From positions 144,885 to 208,884 of the forward strand of contig NZ_JAFBEX010000012.1 of assembly GCF_016908975.1 (NCBI RefSeq): a stretch of 64,000 nt of DNA. Direction: 5' to 3'. The notes under the pieces are model-generated. The model had not been told where the DNA came from. It worked only from the letters and a program-made list of their open reading frames with translations, and did not search any database. Shown piece after piece: positions 53,743 through 63,035 of the stretch. The position numbers and the translations under genes are program-made. The stretch comes from Neobacillus cucumis (GTDB taxonomy: Bacteria > Bacillota > Bacilli > Bacillales > Cytobacillaceae). The stretch's first letter is position 1, and each line of letters starts with the position of its first letter.

Positions 53743-55479
53743 TTGAATAAAAGTAAAAAGATAGTTTCAAAGTTTATACCGCTTATTACAGCGTTAATTA
53801 TAGTGATTTCAGGTATTGTCTGGTACATTCAAACTTCTCATAATCAAATCTCAATCCCTTTCTCTTCAGTAGAGAAAACAATACAAGCACAAAATGGAAA
53901 GGTTGTTTCCCTTACAGAGTATGCGGACGGCAGCTTATACCTAAAAACAGGAAACACGGAATATGTTTCTCATATTCCGCCGAATAGTCAAGCGATTGAG
54001 AAACTTGTTGAAAATTATAATATTAATTACACCTATACCACCAGCAGCCGTTATGGTAAATGGATCATGGGCGGTATTATTCTCTTACTTGCCGGCGCTG
54101 CTTTTGCCGTCCAAAAAACAAAGGGTGGTTTCAGCATTCATAACTCCATGAAAAATAGTGTTGCTACGTCACGCCCACTTCCTTCTATTAGCTTAGAAGA
54201 TGTAGGTGGACTTGGGGAAGAAATGAAAGAAGAAATCCTTCAAACTTTATCGACCATAAAAGAACCTGAGCGTGCGATTAACCTAGGAATCAAGCCGCCA
54301 AAAGGAATCCTTTTGTATGGACCTCCAGGAACTGGTAAAACCTTATTAGCCCAAGCAATTGCACACGAGTTAAATGCATCGTTCTTCTCTGCAAGTGGTT
54401 CAGCATTTAATGAATTATTTGTCGGTGTGGGGGCAAGTCGGGTTCGCTCCTTATTTCAATCGGCTCGAAAACAAAAACCTGCTGTTATTTTTATTGATGA
54501 AGTCGATGCTCTAGCAGGAAAGCGTAAAGCCCATGGCGGTGAAGAAGCAGAAAAAACCTTGACTGAACTTCTTGTTCAGCTTGATGGCGGTCATTCTAAT
54601 GACGGGATTTTATTTATTGCTGCGACAAATCGAAAGGACATGCTTGATGAAGCCTTTATTCGTCCTGGACGTATTGACTTCTCCTTCCAGGTACCACTTC
54701 CTGATACAAAAGGAAGACGAGAAATTATTGGAATCCATACGAAAGGAAAAGCTCTTGCAGAAGATGTGTTTGCATCCCTAGATGATTTAGCAGAAAGCAC
54801 CTCTGGCTTTTCGGGTGCAGAACTACAATCCCTCTTTGAAACAGCCTCAAGAAGAGCGGTAAGAAATGGACAAGATATAATTACAAAACAAGACCTAGAT
54901 TATGCTCTTGACCGGACGATATTAGGCAGTACTTCCCGTTCACTGCATGATCATGATACAAAACGAAGGGTTGCCATCCACGAAGCTGGGCATGCCATTG
55001 TTGCATCGTTAACGAAACCAGGCTCCGTTCGAAAGGCGACGATTATTCCTCGTGGTGAAGCACTTGGCTATGTGGCGCCGATTCCAAAAGAGCTTCATTT
55101 ATCTACCACCAGTGACTTGCTCGATCGAGTTGCTATGGTATTAGCAGGTGGTGTAGCTGAGCGTATTTTCCTTGGAGAACATAGTATCGGAGTTAGTGGT
55201 GATGTTCAGCAAGCAAAACACCTCATTGAACAAATGGTTGATATAGGTATGCTCCAGGACGGATTTACACTAACCTTTAACAAACAGGACAAAGAAAGCA
55301 AGATGCAAGAACTTTTTACAAAAGGATTAGAGCAAGCAGAAACTCTGATTAAGAATCATCAACTACAGTATCAACAATTAGTCGATGCTTTATTAAAGAA
55401 AGAAACCTTAGAAGGCACAGAAGTAGAAGCAATTGTTGGCAATACTTCATACAGTACTGATCATATTGCATTTGCATAA
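53743..55479 (+). CDS. FtsH-like AAA+ membrane metalloprotease, second type
   Basis: The 578-residue protein has two membrane helices (near 12-28 and 106-124) around a small extracellular domain, then an AAA+ module and an M41 peptidase. Key motifs are GPPGTGKT near 193-200, the pore loop FVGVG near 227, FIDEVDAL near 248, HEAGHA near 413-418 and the third zinc ligand in SGDVQQAKHL near 486. All catalytic residues are present. It is about 60 residues shorter than the housekeeping FtsH of Bacilli and lacks its C-terminal tail. It starts with TTG after AAGGAG. It is likely a paralogue with its own substrates. Confidence 0.92.
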   Translation: MNKSKKIVSKFIPLITALIIVISGIVWYIQTSHNQISIPFSSVEKTIQAQNGKVVSLTEYADGSLYLKTGNTEYVSHIPPNSQAIEKLVENYNINYTYTTSSRYGKWIMGGIILLLAGAAFAVQKTKGGFSIHNSMKNSVATSRPLPSISLEDVGGLGEEMKEEILQTLSTIKEPERAINLGIKPPKGILLYGPPGTGKTLLAQAIAHELNASFFSASGSAFNELFVGVGASRVRSLFQSARKQKPAVIFIDEVDALAGKRKAHGGEEAEKTLTELLVQLDGGHSNDGILFIAATNRKDMLDEAFIRPGRIDFSFQVPLPDTKGRREIIGIHTKGKALAEDVFASLDDLAESTSGFSGAELQSLFETASRRAVRNGQDIITKQDLDYALDRTILGSTSRSLHDHDTKRRVAIHEAGHAIVASLTKPGSVRKATIIPRGEALGYVAPIPKELHLSTTSDLLDRVAMVLAGGVAERIFLGEHSIGVSGDVQQAKHLIEQMVDIGMLQDGFTLTFNKQDKESKMQELFTKGLEQAETLIKNHQLQYQQLVDALLKKETLEGTEVEAIVGNTSYSTDHIAFA

Positions 55480-55482
55480 ATG

Positions 55483-55514
55483 AACCAGGTGCATAAACTG
55501 CACCTGGTTTTTTC
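55483..55514 (+). terminator. Terminator of the FtsH-like gene
   Basis: The stem AACCAGGTGCA-TAAAC-TGCACCTGGTT is followed by TTTT. Confidence 0.93.
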
Positions 55515-55595
55515 CTATGAATAAGCTATTTGCCTAATGAAATTCCAATTTGGTGGTAAACTAAGGTGGAATTCCGTAAAAAGGAAGTGATTCAT

Positions 55596-56018
55596 ATGTA
55601 CACCAATGATGAATTAATTGAAAAAGAGCAGCACAAATACATTCAAAATGCTAAACAATTTATCGGCAATCCTGAGAAAATAAAAAATTTACTCCAAAAG
55701 GTAATCAGTAAAGCTACTGATAGGAAAGGCTATCTAGGAGATGCTTGGGAAAAGATACAATTATTTGTTGATTTAGTTAAGGCATACTCCAAAGGGGAGT
55801 ACAAGAATGTACAACCAAGCACCATTGTTACCATTATTGGTGCCTTATTATATTTTATTTCCCCCATCGATATCGTTCCTGATTTTATTATTGGTCTTGG
55901 ACTTTTTGACGATGCTGCAGTGATTGGTTATACATTAAAAAAATTATCGAAAGAACTGAATGAATTTGAAAAATGGAAAGATACAATCCCCAATATACTA
56001 GAAGACCCGCTGGATTAA
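55596..56018 (+). CDS. ykvA: YkvA-family protein (DUF1232)
   Basis: The 140-residue protein carries the DUF1232 core with the signature YFISPIDIVPDFIIGLGLFDD near residues 88-108. This motif forms a membrane-associated hairpin, and the family is of unknown role. It matches YkvA, which lies in the mtn/spo0E region of B. subtilis. The ATG used has GGAAG at good distance; the frame extends ten codons further up without a ribosome binding site. A hairpin overlaps the stop codon. Confidence 0.87.
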   Translation: MYTNDELIEKEQHKYIQNAKQFIGNPEKIKNLLQKVISKATDRKGYLGDAWEKIQLFVDLVKAYSKGEYKNVQPSTIVTIIGALLYFISPIDIVPDFIIGLGLFDDAAVIGYTLKKLSKELNEFEKWKDTIPNILEDPLD

Positions 56019-56090
56019 CCGAGCGGGTTCTCTAGTTACATATCTAATGAACGCATAAAGCGACTAATTCCTTAAATAGGCTCTTGCCCA

Positions 56091-56240
56091 TTACCATCTA
56101 AAGCAAGATGCACCTACAATAATTAATAAGATGAATAATACGACGATTAACGCAAAGCCACCGCCGAAACCAAATCCACCACCATAGCCACAGCCACAGC
56201 CACCGAAACCGTAGCCGCCATAACCACCATAACCGTACAT
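56091..56240 (-). CDS. YjcZ-family sporulation peptide, 49 aa
   Basis: This tiny gene codes for a Gly/Tyr/Phe-rich N-terminal half ([20 protein letters not shown]) and a hydrophobic C-terminal helix ([18 protein letters not shown]) with a short tail, the usual form of YjcZ-family spore peptides. GGGAGG precedes the ATG. Such peptides are made late in sporulation and sit in coat or membranes; the exact role is unknown. It is the second of two tandem paralogues. Confidence 0.88.
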   Translation of the reverse strand: MYGYGGYGGYGFGGCGCGYGGGFGFGGGFALIVVLFILLIIVGASCFRW

Positions 56241-56260
56241 TTTATTTCCTCCCTTTCAAA

Positions 56261-56365
56261 TTAATACCAACCGCAACCCCAAGAAGCTCCAATAATAATT
56301 AATAAAATGAATAATACGACTAGCAGGGCAAATCCGCCGCCATAGCCACCAACTGCACCAGACAT
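56261..56365 (-). CDS. YjcZ-family sporulation peptide, 34 aa
   Basis: This is the shorter paralogue of the gene just downstream. It has a brief Gly-rich start (MSGAVGGYGGG), the same hydrophobic helix ([18 protein letters not shown]) and a Cys-containing end (GCGWY). AAAGGAGG lies just before the ATG. The two genes are 20 bases apart and read in the same direction, so they probably form one late sporulation transcript. The nearly identical helix shows a local duplication. Confidence 0.88.
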   Translation of the reverse strand: MSGAVGGYGGGFALLVVLFILLIIIGASWGCGWY

Positions 56366-56608
56366 TTCCATTACCTCCTTTATCGATTTCCATATATCCT
56401 ATTCACCTAGTTATCGATGTGCGATAGACAAATATCCAGATTAGGCTTGTGTAATTAAAAAGAATAAGCCCATTCTTGAACCATATCTGCTAAGAATGAT
56501 GGGTATTAAACCAAAAATTGCAGCAATATATTTAGTCTTATACCCAGGTTGACAAGAAGCTATATTTTTCTTACCATGTTCAAAAAAGGCAAATGGGGGT
56601 AAATCTAT

Positions 56609-57427
56609 TTGAAATTTACTACAGCCATTTGGAATTGGATTTATTTATCGGGAGCTCGAAAAGGTTGGGCCCCAAAAAAGATAAAAAGTTCTTCCCAATT
56701 TCATGAACCAATAAAAATAGGACACAGGGGAGCAGCAGGATATTGCCCTGAAAATACCTTTGCTTCTTTTCATAAAGCTCTTCAAATGGGGGTCGATTAT
56801 CTAGAATTAGATGTTCAGATGACAAAAGATGGGGAGTTAGTGGTTATTCATGATGCAACTGTAAATCGAACCACCAATGGGAAAGGAAAAGTGAAAGATT
56901 TTACCTTGAAAGAAATTCAATCGCTAGATGCAGGGAGCTGGTTTGACCCTGAGTTTAAAGGTGAAACAATCCCTTCTTTTTCCGAATTTTTAGATATGTT
57001 TGCTGATAAGGCCGGTATATTACTGGAAATTAAAAATCCGCACCTCTACCCTGGAATTGAAGAAAAAGTAGCGAATGAGCTCCTTTTAAAGGGACTGACA
57101 AACCAAGAACACTCTATAGTCATTGTTCAATCATTTGATCAAAACTCATTAATTAAATTCCATCAACTCTTACCTTCTATCCCATTAGGAGTATTAGTAA
57201 AAAAATACAGTGGACAAAGGATAACAGATAAAGAGTTAGTTTCCTATGCAAACTATGCAACATTCATTAATCCGAAGATTACGATGGTAAATCAACGTCT
57301 GATAAAAAGAATTCACCAACATGGTTTTCATTCATTTATATGGACCATAAGAAAAAAGCATGAAGTTAATTATATGAAACAGTTGCATGTTGATGGGATA
57401 ATCAGTGACTTTCCAGACTTTCTATAA
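56609..57427 (+). CDS. Glycerophosphodiester phosphodiesterase
   Basis: The 272-residue protein is a GDPD TIM barrel that cleaves glycerophosphodiesters to glycerol 3-phosphate and an alcohol. The catalytic start motif GHRGAAGYCPENT lies near residues 38-50, LELDVQMTKDGELVVIHD near 66-83 contains the metal and His residues, and LLEIKNP near 136 has the next Glu. No signal peptide is present, although the first 15 residues are aromatic. The start is TTG after GGGGGT. It is of the YhdW/YqiK-like cytoplasmic type. It ends at a palindromic repeat. Confidence 0.9.
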   Translation: MKFTTAIWNWIYLSGARKGWAPKKIKSSSQFHEPIKIGHRGAAGYCPENTFASFHKALQMGVDYLELDVQMTKDGELVVIHDATVNRTTNGKGKVKDFTLKEIQSLDAGSWFDPEFKGETIPSFSEFLDMFADKAGILLEIKNPHLYPGIEEKVANELLLKGLTNQEHSIVIVQSFDQNSLIKFHQLLPSIPLGVLVKKYSGQRITDKELVSYANYATFINPKITMVNQRLIKRIHQHGFHSFIWTIRKKHEVNYMKQLHVDGIISDFPDFL

Positions 57428-57544
57428 GAAAAGCGCAAGCGCCTTGGTCAGCCCAGACAAGCTTAAGGCGCTCCCAAAAAGAAGGCGCTTTTTGCCTTCA
57501 TTTTGGGAGTGGCTTAAGACCTCGAGGGGCTAGGCGCTGGAGCT
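57427..57544. repeat. REP-like palindromic repeat, copy 2
   Basis: The ends AGAAAAGCGCAAGCGCC and GGGGCTAGGCGCTGGAGCT match copy 1 at 2956-3074. The centre is again a long inverted repeat (GGCGCTCCCAAAAAGAAGG and its partner), but its sequence differs, with changes on both arms. It also begins exactly at the stop codon of the preceding gene, as copy 1 does. Confidence 0.85.
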
Positions 57545-57583
57545 AACAATTCTCGAAGTAGAAATTTATACTTTCTTATAATT

Positions 57584-57623
57584 AAAAAAAGATGCGATTG
57601 CTATACGCATCGCTTCTTTTTTA
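57584..57623. terminator. Terminator between the GDPD gene and phaP
   Basis: The stem GATGCG / CGCATC lies between an A-run and CTTCTTTTTT, between convergent genes. Confidence 0.8.
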
Positions 57624-57658
57624 TAAGGATATTTTGTCTATCTGGGGTTAGTTCCCAA

Positions 57659-58231
57659 TTAGCGTGTTTTTACAAGCTCTTTTAAGCTATTTTTACTACG
57701 TTCCACAAGATCTAGATGTGTGTTCCTTGCCTTATTAACATACTCTTTACGAACTTGTACCCATGCGTTTCTCCGTTCACGAGTATAGGCAATACCAGAT
57801 TCTGTATTCTGTTCAAAAGTATCTTCTAATTGATCAACTACATGGAAAAAGGATTTAACTGGTGTAAATGCCAATTTTTCCATTTGTTCTGTTACATCTT
57901 TTAACTGGTTTGTCAGTTCTTCACGATCTTCGAAAGGTACTACCTCTTTTACAGCGATGCTATTAATTTGAGACATCACTTCAGTAAGCATATCCTTATT
58001 AGTCTTTTTAGCCTGCTCATATAAATTTACAAGGGAATGACGATATTGTTTATTAAATTGAATAACTTCCCTTACAGCATTAAAATAAGCATCTTCTCGA
58101 TCTTCTCTTAGCTTTCTTGCACGCTCATTTGATTTTTCAAATTGCTCCCAAAATGTTGTTACAAATGATGCCATCGGTATCGATTCTACTACTTTTTCAG
58201 CAGGAACCGTTTCATTCTTCTTCTGAACCAT
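57659..58231 (-). CDS. phaP: Phasin-like protein PhaP
   Basis: The 190-residue protein is almost all charged helix (FWEQFEKSNERARKLREDRE near residues 27-46) without a membrane segment, the form of granule-associated phasins. It is cotranscribed with a PhaQ-type regulator (20-base overlap), the pairing known from Bacillus megaterium, where PhaP covers polyhydroxybutyrate granules. phaRBC lie elsewhere or are absent; they are not in this window. GAGGAGG precedes the ATG. The name rests on length, composition and neighbour, so it is less sure than the regulator. Confidence 0.72.
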   Translation of the reverse strand: MVQKKNETVPAEKVVESIPMASFVTTFWEQFEKSNERARKLREDREDAYFNAVREVIQFNKQYRHSLVNLYEQAKKTNKDMLTEVMSQINSIAVKEVVPFEDREELTNQLKDVTEQMEKLAFTPVKSFFHVVDQLEDTFEQNTESGIAYTRERRNAWVQVRKEYVNKARNTHLDLVERSKNSLKELVKTR

Positions 58232-58649
58232 GATTTTTCCTCCTCTTAGAATTATTAACTTTCTCTATTGGATCCTTCTTCTGAAATGAAGGGATGTAGA
58301 GCTCAAGGATACTAGAATACATTTTGAAGAATTGATCTAAGATGGACTGATATGTTTCAAGTTGGTTTGCATATCCTTTTAGGTATGTAATCCCAGCTTT
58401 TGTAGTTGAATACCTTCTTTTTGCCGGTCCGCTGCCCGTGGTATCCCATTCAGATGAAACCAGTTCATCCTTTTCTAGTTGTCTTAGCATCCGATATAAG
58501 TTCCCTTGATCAAGAGCCTTAAATCCGAACGTTTCGAGCTTTTGGCTAAGTTCATAACCATGAAGAGATACTTTGCTAAGAAGCAATAATATAAACGGTA
58601 GCACAAAATTTTTTGATGGATTTACTGATTGGTTATCTTGGTTCACCAT
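58212..58649 (-). CDS. phaQ: PadR-like repressor PhaQ
   Basis: This 145-residue regulator has the PadR-type winged helix (LPFILLLLSKVSLHGYELSQ, then GNLYRMLRQLEKDELV near residues 48-63 and GPAKRRYSTTKAG near 73-85). Its length and partner fit PhaQ, the polyhydroxybutyrate-responsive repressor of phaP and of its own gene in B. megaterium. A repeated CACCTATA motif upstream is a likely operator. phaP follows with an overlap. Confidence 0.83.
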   Translation of the reverse strand: MVNQDNQSVNPSKNFVLPFILLLLSKVSLHGYELSQKLETFGFKALDQGNLYRMLRQLEKDELVSSEWDTTGSGPAKRRYSTTKAGITYLKGYANQLETYQSILDQFFKMYSSILELYIPSFQKKDPIEKVNNSKRRKNHGSEEE

Positions 58650-58660
58650 ATCTCTATCAC

Positions 58661-58690
58661 CTCACCTATATGTATTTTACACCTATAGGT
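58661..58690 (-). promoter_or_regulatory. Candidate PhaQ operator
   Basis: CACCTATA occurs twice within 30 bases, the second as the palindrome ACCTATAGGT, directly upstream of the phaQ ribosome binding site. The position suits autorepression. Binding is inferred. Confidence 0.55.
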
Positions 58691-58718
58691 TATATTTTGC
58701 AATATTGATTTTTTTATG

Positions 58719-58764
58719 TAAAAAAAGGTCATAAGCTCTAAAGATAAAGAGTTTATGACCTTCT
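58719..58764 (-). terminator. Terminator of ppc
   Basis: The stem AAGGTCATAAGCTC / GAGTTTATGACCTT has a T-run on the minus strand right after the ppc stop. Confidence 0.85.
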
Positions 58765-58773
58765 TCAGAATTA

Positions 58774-61533
58774 TCAGCCTGTATTACGGAGACCAGCTGA
58801 AATTCCACTAATGGTAAGGAGAACTTCGGTTAATAAATCTTCATTTGTCTCTTCATGCTTTCTTAATTCTTTAATCAGTTCAACTTGTAAAAAGTTTAAT
58901 GGATCGACATATGGATTTCGTCTATACACTGATTCTTTAATATTTGGAGCATGATCGAGTAATTCATTATCCTCAGTAATTTTAAGCAGGATCGCTTTTG
59001 TTTTCTCGTATTCCTCAAGGATATTCGTAAAGATTCTATCTGCAATGGCTTTGTCGTTAACAAGGGAGATATACTCTTTTGCTGTCGGAATATCTGCTTT
59101 CATTAACGCCATCTGTAAATTATCGATTGTTGATTGGAAGAATGGCCATCTAGCATACATCCGCTGTAATAGCTGTAGATTTTCCGCACTTTTTGATGCG
59201 AAGCTATCTAAACCTGTACCAGCAGCATACCAGGCAGGAATCAATTGACGACTTTGCGTCCAAGCAAACACCCATGGAATTGCCCTTAAGTCCTCAAAAC
59301 GTCCGCGATTTTTACGGCTCATCGGTCTAGAACCAATGTTTAAGTCGCCGATTTCCTTTAATGGTGTTGCTTCATTAAAGTAAGTAAGGAAATCAGGGTC
59401 GCCAAAAACAAGTGATTGATATTTAGATAAGGCAGAACTAGAAATTTCCTCAATAGCTTCTTCCCAAACACGTTCTCGCAATGTTCCATCTTCTTTTTGG
59501 GAAACATGCGTTGCTGAAAGTAGAAGTGTGGAAGTTGCCTGCTCTAGGCTCCGATAAGCAATGTCTTCAAGCAGATATCTGGAAGACAGAACTTCACCTT
59601 GTTCAGTAATTTTAACACCATCACCAATGGTTTCAGCAGGCTGTGACAGAATGCTCTTATTTAACGGACCACCGCCACGACCCAGTGAACCGCCACGGCC
59701 ATGGAAAAACTTAAGACCAATTTGATATCTTTTTGCCATCTCATGAATTTCGATTTGGGCTTTATACAGTTTCCAGTTGGCTGTTAAAGTCCCTCCATCT
59801 TTACTTCCATCTGAGTAACCAAGCATGATTTCCTGTTGGTCACCTAGGATTTGAAGATGTTTACGGTAAATTGGCATTTCAAAAAGGGTTTCCATAATTT
59901 TTGGACCTGCTGTTAAGTCATCAATTGTTTCTAGTAATGGTGCAACATTTAGATGACTTTCAAGCGTACCATCTGCATGTAGGCGGTAGATTCCAGCTTC
60001 TTTTGCTAATACAAGTACCTCTAATAAGTCACTTGCCGATCTTGTCATACTAACAAGATAAACGGTGATAGCCCGTTTTCCAAATTCCTCATGTGCCTTT
60101 TTGATCATTTGGAATACTTTAAGCATCTCTTGCGTTTCTGCTGAATAGTCCTCATTTAATAAAAGCAGTGGACGAGGATCCATCAAGATATTCTTTAATA
60201 GTTGGATTTTTTCCTGTTCCGCAAGTTCTGCATAATTTTCCGTTATACGTACCGTACGCAGGATTTCTGTTATTGCAGCCTCGTGTTCTCCACTATGATT
60301 GCGAATATCAAGTGTAGCCAAATGGAATCCGAATAATTGCACTTGTCTAATTAACTTTTGAATGGTCCTTAACTCATGATCACTAGGATGATGCTTTTTT
60401 AGGCTCCTATTAATCATTTTTAAATCAACTAATAATTCATCTGCTGTTTTGTATCCAATTTCGGATTTACCTACCTGTTTAACGCGCTCAATAATTACCG
60501 CTAGGACACGACGGTAAGCTTCCGGTTTATTTGGCCATTTTTTATCGTCTGTTAAGTATAAATCTTCTTTTTCCTCAAGGAATGTAAGAATTTCCTCACT
60601 GACGTTTACTCTTGTTGTCGAGTGGCTGTAGCGTTTCATGATGTCGATTAAAACACTTTTATATTTCTTTAAGACAACTCTCCGTTGTCTTTGGAGTGTC
60701 TCCCACGTTACATCACTTGTTACGTTCGGATTCCCATCACGGTCTCCGCCAATCCATGAGCCAAAACGGAGGAAATTAGGGACATTCCAAGATGTGCCTG
60801 GGTAATATTTTTCAAGGCACTCAGCTACCTCTTGATGAATTTCAGGAAGAACATCAAATAGGGTTTGATCAAAATAATAAAGTCCATTACGTACTTCATC
60901 CAATACTGTTGGCTTGTGATCACGTAATTCATCTGTCTGCCATAGAATCGCCACTTCATTAAATAAACTATCTTCAAGTTTTTTCTGTTCTTTAGTCGTT
61001 AAGAGTGGATTTTCAAGATTTTTCAAAATAGCAGCAATTCTCTGTTGAATCTCGAGAATAGAACGTTTTGTTGCCTCGGTTGGATGGGCGGTTATAACAA
61101 GCTCTAGCGACAATGTTTGTAAGATTTCTTGAATCACATTTTCACTAATAGCATGGTCTTTAATCTTGAGAATTGCACTCTCGATTGAAGCAGGCTGAAC
61201 CTTATTTCCTTCTTCCATCTGGTATTGTCTCCGTCTGCGGATACGGTGATTTTGCTCTGCTGCGTTAATCAAATGGAAGTACATTGAGAACGCACGAATT
61301 ACCTGTTTACGCATAGGTGAGGCTAAACTAGTAATTTCCGCTTTTAACTCTTCATAAATCTCTTCATCGAAATGCTCCCGAAGTGTTTTGCACATGAGTC
61401 TTATTTTTTCTACTTTATCCAATAGCTCGGTTCCGCCATGATTCACAAGGATTTCACCAAGCATTTTCCCAAGTAAATTCACATCACGACGCAATGGAAG
61501 ACTGCTGTCAGTTACTTTCACTTCTGTTGTCAT
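58774..61533 (-). CDS. ppc: Phosphoenolpyruvate carboxylase
   Basis: Ppc adds bicarbonate to phosphoenolpyruvate to make oxaloacetate and refills the TCA cycle. The 919-residue protein shows the catalytic His in VITAHPTEATKRS near residue 148, the phosphate-binding FHGRGGSLGRGGGP near 609-622 and the C-terminal NIGSRPMSRKNRGRFEDLR near 740. The length is normal. AAGGGGAAGG lies before the ATG. B. subtilis has only pyruvate carboxylase, so ppc is an additional route here. It has its own terminator and promoter region. Confidence 0.96.
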   Translation of the reverse strand: MTTEVKVTDSSLPLRRDVNLLGKMLGEILVNHGGTELLDKVEKIRLMCKTLREHFDEEIYEELKAEITSLASPMRKQVIRAFSMYFHLINAAEQNHRIRRRRQYQMEEGNKVQPASIESAILKIKDHAISENVIQEILQTLSLELVITAHPTEATKRSILEIQQRIAAILKNLENPLLTTKEQKKLEDSLFNEVAILWQTDELRDHKPTVLDEVRNGLYYFDQTLFDVLPEIHQEVAECLEKYYPGTSWNVPNFLRFGSWIGGDRDGNPNVTSDVTWETLQRQRRVVLKKYKSVLIDIMKRYSHSTTRVNVSEEILTFLEEKEDLYLTDDKKWPNKPEAYRRVLAVIIERVKQVGKSEIGYKTADELLVDLKMINRSLKKHHPSDHELRTIQKLIRQVQLFGFHLATLDIRNHSGEHEAAITEILRTVRITENYAELAEQEKIQLLKNILMDPRPLLLLNEDYSAETQEMLKVFQMIKKAHEEFGKRAITVYLVSMTRSASDLLEVLVLAKEAGIYRLHADGTLESHLNVAPLLETIDDLTAGPKIMETLFEMPIYRKHLQILGDQQEIMLGYSDGSKDGGTLTANWKLYKAQIEIHEMAKRYQIGLKFFHGRGGSLGRGGGPLNKSILSQPAETIGDGVKITEQGEVLSSRYLLEDIAYRSLEQATSTLLLSATHVSQKEDGTLRERVWEEAIEEISSSALSKYQSLVFGDPDFLTYFNEATPLKEIGDLNIGSRPMSRKNRGRFEDLRAIPWVFAWTQSRQLIPAWYAAGTGLDSFASKSAENLQLLQRMYARWPFFQSTIDNLQMALMKADIPTAKEYISLVNDKAIADRIFTNILEEYEKTKAILLKITEDNELLDHAPNIKESVYRRNPYVDPLNFLQVELIKELRKHEETNEDLLTEVLLTISGISAGLRNTG

Positions 61534-61642
61534 TCTATCACCTTCCCCTTATTTCAAAAGATTCATTAAATTTTTTTATATATAAATATAACATATTTTT
61601 TTAAAACTTGTTCAACTTTTTTTCTTTTTATTCTATTTTTTC

Positions 61643-61684
61643 TAAAAAAATAAACCTGACATGTAACTTCTCAGGTTTATTTTC
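61643..61684 (-). terminator. Terminator of the cadherin-like protein gene
   Basis: The stem AAATAAACCTGA / TCAGGTTTATTT lies 35 bases after the stop, with a T-run on the minus strand. Confidence 0.88.
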
Positions 61685-61718
61685 CTGGATATTTTATAAG
61701 TATTCCCCAAATATCCCT

Positions 61719-63035
61719 TTAATTTGCTGCTCTATCAAAAACTAGAACATAGGTTTTACGATCTGTACTATTATAGGTTACTCTAACCGAAATGACTGTT
61801 TTATTGTCATCTTCCAACTGAATCGTTTTGCTTGTGCCGCCTTCGATTGTTATATTAGAACTACTAGAAGCTGCGGTAGGATTAATGGTAACTGTTTTTG
61901 TATCATGTGAAACAGCTATATGATAAGTATATTCGCTTGAAGTAAATGAACTATCCCAGGTTCCGGTTGATACAGTTAGGGCTGCAAGATTGGCATTGGT
62001 GGTCTTTGTAACAGTACCCGATACACCTTGCTGGGAAGAACCCGTTTGGTTTGTAGTATTTCCTTGTCCCGAAAAAGAGTTGCCGGTCAGACTAACAAGT
62101 CCGGTTCCAGTTTTCGCTGAATTGCTCATTCCAGTTTGTGCAGACCCACCACTACCATATGGAGCTGAACCACTGTTACCAGTTTGTCCTGTTTGTCCTG
62201 TTTGTCCTGTTTGTCCCGTTTGACCCGAACCACTGTTGCCTGTTTGTCCTGTTTGACCTGAGCCACTGTTGCCAGTCTGCCCTGAACCTGTGCCACCAGT
62301 TTGTCCTGAACCGGCACCATTTCCTGACGTTGAATCTTGGCGTTCCAGATGAATGGTATATCTTAGTTTCGATCCGTCCTCAGCAGTTACTACGATAAGA
62401 ATATCTGATTTCCCTACAGGAATATTGACTGTTACACCTTTCTCAGTCACTTCAGCACCATTCACCTCAACTACTGCTGTTTTTTCTTTAGCAGTTGGCA
62501 GAACCGTAATTGTTTGTGTGGTATTAGGAAATTGAACATTATATTGTGTCACTGATGGAGAAAAGGTTGGAGAAAGTTTTCCTGTTGATAGTTGAATATT
62601 TTGTAACTGATTATCACTATTTTGCTTTCTATCCACAGTTAAAGTATAGGTATTCGTTAGATTAGTAGTGCTATCCTTTACGGTGATGAGAAAGATATTT
62701 TGCCCAGTTTGCAGGGAGTATTCATCAGCAGTACCACTTGTGACTGTTTTACCATTGATGCTGATGATAGAATTGGCATTTGTCCCCTCAACAAGTATAT
62801 GGATGGAATCCGTTTCATTTTCTACTGTAGCGGAATATTGATTAATATCTGATGAAAAATCTTGGTCGAGCTTAACGCCTTCAATTTCTAATTTTGCCAA
62901 AGTGTTTGATATTTGGCTGACTTCGGTCCCGGTATCTTCCGCATAGACGGTGGGCAGATTATAACCAGTTCCAAGTCCGAGTATCGAGACAATAAGGACA
63001 GCACTTAGGCCCTTTTTTGATATTTTTGTTCTCAT
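61719..63035 (-). CDS. Secreted cadherin-like beta-sandwich protein with Gly-Gln-Thr repeats
   Basis: The 438-residue product has a signal peptide (cleavage likely after VYA near residue 32), two cadherin-like beta-sandwich domains (about 45-135 and 140-235, with repeated endings such as TYTLTVDR and YTIHLER), a low-complexity linker of Gly, Ser, Gln and Thr (about 240-330, with QTG units) and a third beta-sandwich domain (about 350-438, ending TYVLVFDRAAN). No sortase motif is seen. GGGAGG lies before the ATG used. It is probably a cell-surface or secreted adhesive protein. The QTG units in the DNA are near-perfect repeats and so likely variable in length. Confidence 0.87.
   Translation of the reverse strand: MRTKISKKGLSAVLIVSILGLGTGYNLPTVYAEDTGTEVSQISNTLAKLEIEGVKLDQDFSSDINQYSATVENETDSIHILVEGTNANSIISINGKTVTSGTADEYSLQTGQNIFLITVKDSTTNLTNTYTLTVDRKQNSDNQLQNIQLSTGKLSPTFSPSVTQYNVQFPNTTQTITVLPTAKEKTAVVEVNGAEVTEKGVTVNIPVGKSDILIVVTAEDGSKLRYTIHLERQDSTSGNGAGSGQTGGTGSGQTGNSGSGQTGQTGNSGSGQTGQTGQTGQTGQTGNSGSAPYGSGGSAQTGMSNSAKTGTGLVSLTGNSFSGQGNTTNQTGSSQQGVSGTVTKTTNANLAALTVSTGTWDSSFTSSEYTYHIAVSHDTKTVTINPTAASSSSNITIEGGTSKTIQLEDDNKTVISVRVTYNSTDRKTYVLVFDRAAN
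62177..62290. repeat. QTG-coding tandem repeats in the surface protein
   Basis: A nine-base unit (TGTCCTGTT on the plus strand) occurs several times in a row near 62185-62225 and again near 62240-62260, mixed with a longer unit (GGCAACAGTGGTTC on the minus strand). Such slippage-prone repeats can change protein length in-frame. Confidence 0.85.

Noticed and set aside
61990..62398. Antisense frames over the QTG repeats
   Set aside because: Repetitive composition is imposed by the real gene on the minus strand; there are no start signals.
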